Origin: an uncultured Collinsella sp.
Lineage (GTDB): Bacteria; Actinomycetota; Coriobacteriia; Coriobacteriales; Coriobacteriaceae
Assembly: GCA_905194675.1 (NCBI GenBank)
Contig: CAJJTG010000045.1
Location: 1 to 14,163, forward strand
Direction of reading: 5' to 3'
DNA length: 14,163 nucleotides
Shown here one piece after another: positions 1 through 5,513 of the stretch; the stretch's first letter is position 1; each line of letters begins with the position of its first letter. The position numbers and the translations under genes are program-made. A model generated the notes under the pieces. The model saw only the letters and a list, made by a program, of their open reading frames with translations, was not told the origin of the DNA and ran no database searches.

Positions 1-59
1 TTCAGCTCGAGGACAAGGTCTCCTCGACCAACGTCGCTTACGTCGCTCAGGTGCGCTAA
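1..59 (+). CDS. 3' end of an unidentified gene (partial)
   Basis: An open frame enters from the left edge and ends with TAA at 57-59. The visible tail reads QLEDKVSSTNVAYVAQVR. Eighteen residues are too few to name a family, and I do not recognise it. A strong plus-strand terminator begins 33 bases after the stop, which supports a real gene end here. The gene start and its function lie outside the window. Confidence 0.6.
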   Translation, partial: QLEDKVSSTNVAYVAQVR

Positions 60-91
60 AACGCACTTGCAAGCACGCTTGCATTGCAAAA

Positions 92-127
92 GGGCCCGGA
101 AGGCTTTGCCTTCCGGGCCCTTTTTTG
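92..127 (+). terminator. intrinsic terminator
   Basis: A perfect 13-bp GC-rich stem (92-104 pairs with 108-120, three-base loop) is followed by six T residues (121-126). It closes the gene ending at 59. A run of four A residues on its left side (88-91) means it could also stop weak transcription from the other direction, but no minus-strand gene approaches it nearby. Confidence 0.93.
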
Positions 128-475
128 TACCAATGCCAGCACACAGCAAAACACGCACTCATTTCTTTACCAAAAGCGCAAAATCCACCCTTCGAGGCCA
201 AAAAATAAAGCCTCAGGCGCTAAAAGTGTTCACCCGGTGGCAAACCCACACCTTATCCGATGCTGCTGAATCGTTTTAGCAAGAGCCGGATCGACCGCGT
301 TTTCGGAAGTGCGGGGAAAATTGCTTACCCCCGAGCACAAGCCCTTTTATTTCAACAAAACCCCTGATAAAGTTGGCTTAAATACCGCTTGTGTCTGACC
401 TATTTGTCTTTTTCCCCGCACTTCCGAAACGAATAGCTTTTCTAGCCCAATCAACGCTCAAACGATCGGATCGCC
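128..475. other. gene-free region in front of the 476 gene
   Basis: No convincing gene is seen on either strand; the short open frames have no recognisable protein features and no ribosome binding site. The part from 128 to 297 is A/C-rich and shows only a weak five-base hairpin (gaggc/gcctc near 199-220). The part from 298 to 431 holds the perfect inverted repeat described separately. I found no consensus promoter. The best plus-strand match is TTGCTT (321) with TTTTAT (345), spaced 18, which is weak. Confidence 0.6.
301..429. repeat. perfect 20-bp inverted repeat with an 89-bp spacer
   Basis: Bases 301-320 (tttcggaagtgcggggaaaa) are the exact reverse complement of 410-429. With a one-base bulge the match extends by two more bases on each outer side (298 and 431). 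The right arm ends 46 bases before the ATG of the 476 gene, so the pair brackets the likely promoter region of that gene. A 20-bp perfect match is very unlikely by chance. It could be a pair of operator sites, the ends of an invertible promoter segment, or the ends of a small non-autonomous element. I see no clear target-site duplication. Confidence 0.85.
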
Positions 476-1549
476 ATGTCATTTCTTGCCTGCGGACCCA
501 CGGCTTTTCAGTACTATCGCATCCCGCCCCAGATACTCGGACTCTATCCGGCAATCCTGCCGCCCGACCATGACCATCGCTTGGTGCATTACTCAAAACA
601 GCCAGTATTTAAAGACTTGCTCGGCACACCAGTTTGGAGATTCGTGGGCGAAAGAAAACAACGCGCGAACGGAAAGCTATTTCACAGCCGTCTGCTAACC
701 CAAGAGCCGCCTCCTGGGTCGTTTAGGCAGACTGAGCATGGGTTTGATGTCACGTCACCGGAATTCACACTGCTCAACCTTGCTACGCAGGTCTCACGTA
801 ACCAGTTACTCATGGCTTGCTACGAGATGTGCGGTTCCTTTGCAGTGTTTACGCCCTGTAAGCGTACGCAACAGCAACTTGATGAGGCAATGTCACTTAA
901 GCTCATTCCGCCCGACTGTGGTTGGAAGCGTGTTGTCGACACCAAGGGCAATGACACCAACTTGTGGAAGCGCGCGCCGCTCCTCAGCGCGGGGGAGATC
1001 GCCGCGTTCGCCAAGCAGGCCGCAGGTCTGCGCGGCGTTAAGCAGCTCCGCTGGGCCGCCGAACATATGACGGGACAGACCGCCTCGCCCTTCGAAGTCC
1101 AGACGTCCATACTCATCTCGCTCCCCCGCGACGAGGGCGGCTTGGGCATCGACATCACCAATAACGCGCGCATCCCGCTCAGCGAAGCCGCGCGCTCACT
1201 GTATGACAAAACCTGCTGCTACGCCGATATCCTCATCGAGAGCAACACCGACAGCATGGGCGTCATTCTGGAATGTCAAGGCCGCTCAGCCCACGACAGC
1301 GAAGCCGCAAGTCTCTCCGATGCCGAGCGCACCACCGCCCTCACAAGCATGGGCTATGACGTTATCCAGATAACCTATGAGCAAATCAAAGACACGAAGA
1401 GCTTTAACAACATCGCCGAACTCATCCATAAAAAGGCGGGGCTCCCCTACATCCCAAAGACCGATCAGGAACGCACCACCGAAGATGCCCTGCGACGGGA
1501 GCTGTTGGTCAATTGGGATGAACTGTTCACCGTTAAGCCGGCCGGCTAG
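476..1549 (+). CDS. AbiEi-like / DUF559-type protein with a nuclease-like C-terminus
   Basis: The 357-residue protein has no signal peptide or membrane segment. Residues 1-130 (LACGPTAFQYYRIPP near the start, then HSRLL 70-74 and TSPEFTLLNLA 93-103) resemble the core of actinobacterial proteins annotated as type IV toxin-antitoxin AbiEi-family or DUF559 proteins. The usual N-terminal winged helix of AbiEi is not evident. Residues 204-320 carry a PD-(D/E)XK or Vsr-like pattern: SPFE (E207), GGLG 221-224, AD at 250-251, ECQG 265-268, H273, D282 with R285, and GYDVIQIT 293-300. The lysine of a classical ExK is Gln268, so catalysis is uncertain. The family core begins almost at the ATG, which supports this start, although the ribosome binding site is weak. 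No AbiEii-type toxin gene is adjacent. The stop overlaps by four bases the stop of the convergent gene. Family placement comes from recalled patterns, not from a search. Confidence 0.6.
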   Translation: MSFLACGPTAFQYYRIPPQILGLYPAILPPDHDHRLVHYSKQPVFKDLLGTPVWRFVGERKQRANGKLFHSRLLTQEPPPGSFRQTEHGFDVTSPEFTLLNLATQVSRNQLLMACYEMCGSFAVFTPCKRTQQQLDEAMSLKLIPPDCGWKRVVDTKGNDTNLWKRAPLLSAGEIAAFAKQAAGLRGVKQLRWAAEHMTGQTASPFEVQTSILISLPRDEGGLGIDITNNARIPLSEAARSLYDKTCCYADILIESNTDSMGVILECQGRSAHDSEAASLSDAERTTALTSMGYDVIQITYEQIKDTKSFNNIAELIHKKAGLPYIPKTDQERTTEDALRRELLVNWDELFTVKPAG

Positions 1550-2394
1550 CAGCTAGCGATCAGGGGGACTGCGGGAACGTCAGAAGCAGCAACGCGAACC
1601 GCAAATCCCGCCTCGGTTAGCTCGATGACCTCGGTAAACGTTGCATCGAAAAACTCCTCGGTTAGCAGGCGATACGGCGGATGATCGGGCTCGCCGGGGT
1701 TTTCGCGTACAATCTCGTGCATGACGCCGATAGTCTTGAGCACATATTCTTTATGGATGGGATACTGCCCAAAACGCGTCGCAGCGGTATAGAGGCGATC
1801 GGTCGCACGCGGAATCGAAACAATGCCGAGTGTCTTGCCAAACCAGTCAAAGTCACCTTGCTTTTTAATGCGGAATTCCTCGCACGGCTTGCCGCCGTGC
1901 GCCTCCAGGTACTGATTCACGCGCGTATTCCATACGGTATCGGCCACCAGATGCGACCAGACACCCAGTGTCAAATCGAGCAACGACTGCGCCACGTCCT
2001 CGGACGCAAGCGAAAACTCACAGGCGCCTGGACCGACAACCGGCTCGGCATCCCTGTAGCGCTGGGGATAGTGCACGCGGTTCAGTCGCTCGCGCTCCTC
2101 GACAATCGAGGTAGCCTCGGCGGGTTCGCCCGCGGGTGCGCCTTTAAGCAGCGGCGCCACATAGGTATCCCAGAACTCGTGTTCGCGCGGCTTAGGGATA
2201 GGCTCGGGCTTTGCAAAGTGCGTAATGCGATACGGAATGGGATCAGCGATACCGGGAACCATATAGCCCACAAAAATGTCCGGAACCACGCAGCCAAACA
2301 AGAAGACATTGCGGTCACGAACGCTATCGGCAAGCACGCCAGCACGCGCCAGCAAGCGCTCCGTTTGAGCGATATGAATGTTCCAACTTGGCAT
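1546..2394 (-). CDS. zinc-dependent phospholipase C family protein
   Basis: The 282-residue protein begins MPSWNIHIAQTERLL and carries FLFGCVVPDIFVGYM (31-45), an ITHFA segment (H59) and WSHLVADTVWN (H148, D152). These are spaced like the His/Asp zinc ligands of the zinc-dependent phospholipase C/S1-P1 type fold. Many bacterial members are uncharacterised hydrolases. There is no signal peptide, so it probably acts in the cytoplasm and its substrate is unknown. An ATG four codons upstream (2406) is possible. I chose 2394 because members start with MPSWN, a GGGGGTGG sequence lies just upstream, and the extended -10 element predicted at 2419-2427 would leave almost no leader for the longer form. 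It lies 78 bases after cbiO and may be read both with the transporter and from its own promoter. Confidence 0.82.
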   Translation of the reverse strand: MPSWNIHIAQTERLLARAGVLADSVRDRNVFLFGCVVPDIFVGYMVPGIADPIPYRITHFAKPEPIPKPREHEFWDTYVAPLLKGAPAGEPAEATSIVEERERLNRVHYPQRYRDAEPVVGPGACEFSLASEDVAQSLLDLTLGVWSHLVADTVWNTRVNQYLEAHGGKPCEEFRIKKQGDFDWFGKTLGIVSIPRATDRLYTAATRFGQYPIHKEYVLKTIGVMHEIVRENPGEPDHPPYRLLTEEFFDATFTEVIELTEAGFAVRVAASDVPAVPLIASC

Positions 2395-2418
2395 AGCCAC
2401 CCCCATAAAACCTGGTTA

Positions 2419-2427
2419 ACTATACCA
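2419..2427 (-). promoter_or_regulatory. possible extended -10 promoter for the phospholipase C-like gene
   Basis: On the minus strand the sequence TGGTATAGT is an extended -10 element (TGn followed by TATAGT, five of six consensus bases). No good -35 box is seen 16-18 bases upstream, as is common for extended -10 promoters. Transcription would start near 2412, leaving a leader of about 18 bases before the ATG at 2394. Confidence 0.4.
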
Positions 2428-2472
2428 TCACGGCAGAGTCGCACAGGCGGCCATACATACCCTACGCAGCAA

Positions 2473-3243
2473 CTATTCCGCAGCACCGCTTTCGGTTCCA
2501 TACGACGGCACGGGCGCCTCGACCACATGGTGATATCGATCGATATAGATTGCACGGGCCCCCAGGCGGCGCACCAAGTCCTGGTGATGCGTACTCATCA
2601 AAACCGTCTTACCGGCAGCAACGTAGGCCAACAAAAAGTTGACCACAATGTCGCACGAGTCCTCATCGAGCCCGTTGGTGGGCTCATCGAGCACCAGGAT
2701 ATCGGGGTTCATCGACACGACTGCCGCCAGCGCCACACGCTTCTTTTGCCCGCCCGAAAGCTGATAGGGCGAGGCGTCGACCAGGTCAGCAACCTGAAAC
2801 AGCTCCATGGCATCGCGCACGCGGTGCTCGAGCTCATCTGCCGGCAGCCCCATCTGCGCGGGACCAAAAGCGACTTCCTCGCCCACCGTAGCGCAGAACA
2901 GCTGAGCATCGGCATTTTGAAACACAAAACCTACGCGCTGATGAAAACGCTGAGCGGCTGCAGAATCCTTTAGAAACGCCGCATCGATCACGTGCCCGTC
3001 AAACAGGTATGCCCCTGCGTCCGCAAGTTCAAGGCCGTTGATAAGGCGCATAATCGTCGTCTTACCGCAGCCGTTGGGACCGAGCAGGGCAACGAGTTCA
3101 CCACGATCGACCTGCAGCGACACGCCATCGACAACCGTATGCCCCGCATAGGAAAACACTACGTCGCGAAACTCGATGAGCGGCGTGGCCTCGGCGCTTG
3201 CAGCACCGCTCGCGCCTATCGCGCCATTTGTATCATTTGCCAA
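2473..3243 (-). CDS. cbiO: ECF transporter ATP-binding subunit (CbiO/NikO type)
   Basis: The 256-residue ATPase energises the metal transporter encoded with it. It shows a full ABC set: Walker A GPNGCGKT (55-62), Q-loop Gln109 (VFQNADAQLF, typical of ECF ATPases), signature LSGGQKKR (162-169), Walker B ILVLDEP (182-188) and switch histidine in STHHQD (H219). Only one ATPase gene is present, so a homodimer is expected, as in group I ECF transporters for cobalt or nickel. The start is an unusual TTG at 3243: AGGGAAGGG lies seven bases upstream, no in-frame ATG or GTG comes before the ABC domain, and residues 1-20 form an Ala/Gly-rich lead-in. The gene follows cbiQ by 44 bases. The assignment to metal uptake rests on the neighbours, because the ATPase sequence alone does not fix the substrate. 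Confidence 0.9.
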   Translation of the reverse strand: MANDTNGAIGASGAASAEATPLIEFRDVVFSYAGHTVVDGVSLQVDRGELVALLGPNGCGKTTIMRLINGLELADAGAYLFDGHVIDAAFLKDSAAAQRFHQRVGFVFQNADAQLFCATVGEEVAFGPAQMGLPADELEHRVRDAMELFQVADLVDASPYQLSGGQKKRVALAAVVSMNPDILVLDEPTNGLDEDSCDIVVNFLLAYVAAGKTVLMSTHHQDLVRRLGARAIYIDRYHHVVEAPVPSYGTESGAAE

Positions 3244-3287
3244 AACGTCGCCCTTCCCTATTCATATCGACGGTTCGACCGCCCGCG

Positions 3288-4124
3288 TTACAGCACCGCG
3301 CACAACACGGCAAGCAGAACCACAACGGCCGCGTAAACGACATCGCGCCAGCCAAAGCCGATCCGTGCAGGCACCGGATACACGCCGGCAAAGCCGCGGC
3401 ACAGCATGGCCTCGTCCATCGCGCGACTGCATTCCATCGCCTTGATAAAGGTCATGCCCATGATACCCGCGATCGAATCGGTACGCGAAAATCCCTCAGG
3501 CGCACGGCCAACACTGCGCAGCATGACCGATTCGCACAAATCGTGCGCCGTGCGTCCCAGCACCTCGATATGCTTGAGCGCCATATCAAACGTAAAGATA
3601 ACTTCGTCGGGCAGGTGCAGCATTTTGAGCGCCGCCGACATGCGGCTCCAGGTAAGCGTCCACGAAACGCCCAGCACCAGCGACACATTAATAAACGTCT
3701 TGAGCGCGATCTTGAGCATGGCGCCCGCGGCAGACGCGCCCAGCAACAGGGCAGGCAGTGCCAGAACCACTGCAAGCCCCGTGGCGCCGAGCGCCGGTAC
3801 AAAGGTCGCGCGCAGCCCGCGTACGGGGCGCACCGAGACCAGCACCAGCGCGATCGCCGCCATCAACATCATGTACAGCGGGCTTTGCGTCAGACACACG
3901 CACAGGACGCAAACGAACATCCCCACCAGGCGCACCGGAGCCGAAACGCAAGAAAGGGCGCGGTCGACCATCGACCCGCCCTCGTGCGCGCCTCCACCCA
4001 GGCGAACCCGCTCAAGCAGGCTCGCCAGGTGCAGGACGTTCTTTTGCATCACGTGATGACGAGCGCCCGTGGGCTCGTATCGCTCCTCGGCCGCAAGCCA
4101 GCTAGGCAGCTCGACCGTCGCCAT
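3288..4124 (-). CDS. cbiQ: ECF transporter transmembrane subunit (CbiQ/NikQ, EcfT family)
   Basis: The 278-residue membrane protein has hydrophobic segments at about 64-80, 84-100, 110-130, 140-157 and 260-278. A cytoplasmic region (160-250) holds the two short Arg-Gly-type coupling motifs of EcfT proteins, here LRSVG (202-206) and LCRGF (241-245, within SRAMDEAMLCRGFAG). In this family these helices dock on the ATPases and pass movement to the substrate-binding subunit. The first 50 residues are a hydrophilic extension with no membrane segment. The ATG at 4124 lies inside the end of cbiM, a 23-base overlap that implies translational coupling in one operon. Confidence 0.88.
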   Translation of the reverse strand: MATVELPSWLAAEERYEPTGARHHVMQKNVLHLASLLERVRLGGGAHEGGSMVDRALSCVSAPVRLVGMFVCVLCVCLTQSPLYMMLMAAIALVLVSVRPVRGLRATFVPALGATGLAVVLALPALLLGASAAGAMLKIALKTFINVSLVLGVSWTLTWSRMSAALKMLHLPDEVIFTFDMALKHIEVLGRTAHDLCESVMLRSVGRAPEGFSRTDSIAGIMGMTFIKAMECSRAMDEAMLCRGFAGVYPVPARIGFGWRDVVYAAVVVLLAVLCAVL

Positions 4125-5187
4125 GGGCTCCGCTTTCCTTGACCGTCAGCGAGATCAGGCGGAATACGATGGTGAGCACCGCCACGCCAATCACGCCGGA
4201 CAGGATATACATGGCAGCCTGGCCGGCAAAGCCAAGACCCTGTTCCTCGGAATAGGCCTGCAGATAATCGCCCGTGGGCAGGGCGTCGGCAAAGGTCGGG
4301 GTGTCGAGGCCGACCGAAGCCTGCAGGCTGTCGTCGCCAGCCTCCTGAACGGCGGTCGCGGCGCCCTCGGCGTCCCACTCACCCCAGGCGTCACCGGTGG
4401 CGAGCAAGCCGAGCGGCGTAGCCACGACAAGCACGGCGACCAGAATGATCGTGGGAACCAGGGAAGTCTTCTTGGCGGTTGCGCCCTCGGCGTTCAGCAT
4501 GCCGTCGGAAGCCTCGGGACCGACGATAACGCTCGGCGCCGTCTTCTTAATGAAACCGTAGATGGCGGCCGTCGCCACGCCCTCGATCACGCCGGCAACC
4601 AGCATATGCGGGATCAACATAGCCGGAATAGCCACGGACAGCGGGAAGGGGCAGTACAGCGGCGCGCCCGAAGCGTTGGTAAAGAGCATCGGCTGAATGC
4701 CAAACTCGATCGCCGCGCACAGGGCCGCCAGACACAGACCGACCCAACCGCTCACGATGGCAGAAACCGAGGTGCCCCAGCTCTTGTCGTGCAGACGGCT
4801 GTTGAGCGCACGGAACACGATAGCAGCGACAAACGGCAGCACGAAGGCCATGTTAAAGCAGTTGGCGCCAAAGGACAGAACGCCGCCGTCGCCAAACAGC
4901 AGCGCCTGCAGCGCCAATGCGACCGAAACCGCGATGGTCGCGGCCTCCGGACCCAGCAGCAGCGCGATGAGCGCGCCGCCGACGGCGTGACCCGTGGTGC
5001 CGCCGGGCAGCGGCACGTTGAACATCATGAGCAAGAAGGAGAATGCGGCGCAGATGCCCAGGAACGCCATGTGCTCACGATCGAGCGTGGCGCGCACCTT
5101 CTTGATGCAGTGGACCCAAACGGGCACCATCGCCACCGCCATGACGGCATCGGTCTGCGGGGATAGATAATTATCTGGAATATGCAT
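4102..5187 (-). CDS. cbiM: ECF metal-binding subunit CbiM/NikM with fused NikN-like domain
   Basis: The 361-residue membrane protein captures Co2+ or Ni2+ for the ECF transporter. The start at 5187 gives the N-terminus MHIPDNYLSP. In NikM/CbiM proteins the free N-terminus, His2 and a histidine near 67 form the metal site. Here His67 falls in GGTTGHAVGG, so the longer TTG start at 5199 would spoil the site and is rejected. AGAGGG lies just before the ATG. Residues 1-215 are the CbiM core, with the typical ALLFGDGGVLSFGANCFNM at 95-113. Residues 243-345 add two membrane segments flanking an acidic loop of about 60 residues, starting PLGLLATGDAWGEW. This resembles the NikN/PDGLE-type partner, which explains why no separate cbiN gene is present. 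The NikR-like operator upstream favours nickel; cobalt remains possible. Confidence 0.9.
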   Translation of the reverse strand: MHIPDNYLSPQTDAVMAVAMVPVWVHCIKKVRATLDREHMAFLGICAAFSFLLMMFNVPLPGGTTGHAVGGALIALLLGPEAATIAVSVALALQALLFGDGGVLSFGANCFNMAFVLPFVAAIVFRALNSRLHDKSWGTSVSAIVSGWVGLCLAALCAAIEFGIQPMLFTNASGAPLYCPFPLSVAIPAMLIPHMLVAGVIEGVATAAIYGFIKKTAPSVIVGPEASDGMLNAEGATAKKTSLVPTIILVAVLVVATPLGLLATGDAWGEWDAEGAATAVQEAGDDSLQASVGLDTPTFADALPTGDYLQAYSEEQGLGFAGQAAMYILSGVIGVAVLTIVFRLISLTVKESGAHGDGRAA

Positions 5188-5211
5188 GAGCCCTCTCAAT
5201 CAGAACGTTGC

Positions 5212-5239
5212 GTGTTACGTTTCCAACAATCCGTAACAC
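5212..5239 (-). promoter_or_regulatory. candidate NikR-type operator in front of cbiM/nikM
   Basis: The dyad reads gtgttac (5212-5218), 14 bases, gtaacac (5233-5239). With one more base pair on the inner side it is a perfect 8-bp dyad. From memory, GTGTTAC-N13/14-GTAACAC is a recognition pattern of one branch of the nickel-responsive regulator NikR. The site sits between the predicted -10 box (5249-5254) and the start codon, where a bound repressor would block transcription. No nikR gene is in the window. As RNA, the same bases could form an 8-bp hairpin. Confidence 0.62.
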
Positions 5240-5248
5240 CGACTCTGC

Positions 5249-5277
5249 ATACTAACAAAAAGGCGCACCGCCCACAA
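5249..5277 (-). promoter_or_regulatory. possible promoter of the cbiM-cbiQ-cbiO operon
   Basis: On the minus strand TTGTGG (5277-5272) and TAGTAT (5254-5249) are separated by 17 bases. The match is moderate (three of six and four of six consensus bases). Its position just upstream of the NikR-like dyad, with a leader of about 55 bases, makes it plausible. Confidence 0.4.
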
Positions 5278-5406
5278 CGCAGCACGCCCTTGCAATACGT
5301 ACGTTATTAGCCCAGGTCCACGCACCGCCCAATAAAGGGCCCATGCACTCCCAACTTTCCGGTCACCCGGAAGAAGGTGCGGTCCGCTCGCAACAAGGTG
5401 AACGCA

Positions 5407-5501
5407 GGAACCCGCCCCCGAGAGGGGTTTTCTAAGGCAACATCCCGCAGCCGCGAAGTGGCGAGGACGTTGCCGTGAAAACCCCGCAGGGGGCGGGTTC
5501 C
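5407..5501. repeat. 95-bp fold-back element after pheT
   Basis: The element folds into a rod with three perfectly paired blocks: 5407-5419 with 5489-5501 (13 bp), 5424-5432 with 5477-5485 (9 bp) and 5436-5441 with 5469-5474 (6 bp). The tip holds a gcc/ggc hairpin. Each arm also contains a small C4-loop-G4-T4 unit, one for each strand, so it could act as a weak two-way terminator between pheT and the transporter operon. Nearly all pairs are Watson-Crick, so neither strand is favoured. The length far exceeds a simple terminator. A repeated extragenic element or a structured RNA is possible. Confidence 0.75.
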
Positions 5502-5513
5502 GAACAGCAAAGA

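Larger units (their letters stand above)
5188..5513. other. 326-bp intergenic region between pheT and cbiM
   Basis: Reading from cbiM towards pheT, this space holds the ribosome binding site, the NikR-like dyad (5212-5239), the possible promoter (5249-5277), a small hairpin at 5357-5372 and a large fold-back element (5407-5501). On the minus strand the small hairpin is ttccgg with a GTGA loop, i.e. a GNRA tetraloop. I looked for the conserved boxes of a cobalamin riboswitch and for a NiCo riboswitch and found neither. No convincing gene is present. Confidence 0.7.

Noticed and set aside
67..279. Small open frame of 70 codons after the first gene
   Set aside because: It runs straight through a strong terminator hairpin and T-tract and has no family resemblance.
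301..429. Intact insertion sequence bounded by the inverted repeats
   Set aside because: The 89-bp interior has no transposase and no clear target-site duplication is present, so at most it could be a small non-autonomous remnant.
1681..2973. 430-codon plus-strand open frame across the phospholipase gene and cbiO
   Set aside because: It crosses two well-supported minus-strand genes and the space between them, and shows no family motif.
5188..5513. Cobalamin or NiCo riboswitch before cbiM
   Set aside because: I looked for the B12 box and the other conserved cobalamin riboswitch segments, and for the NiCo pattern. None was visible, and the space is better explained by the NikR-like dyad and the fold-back element.
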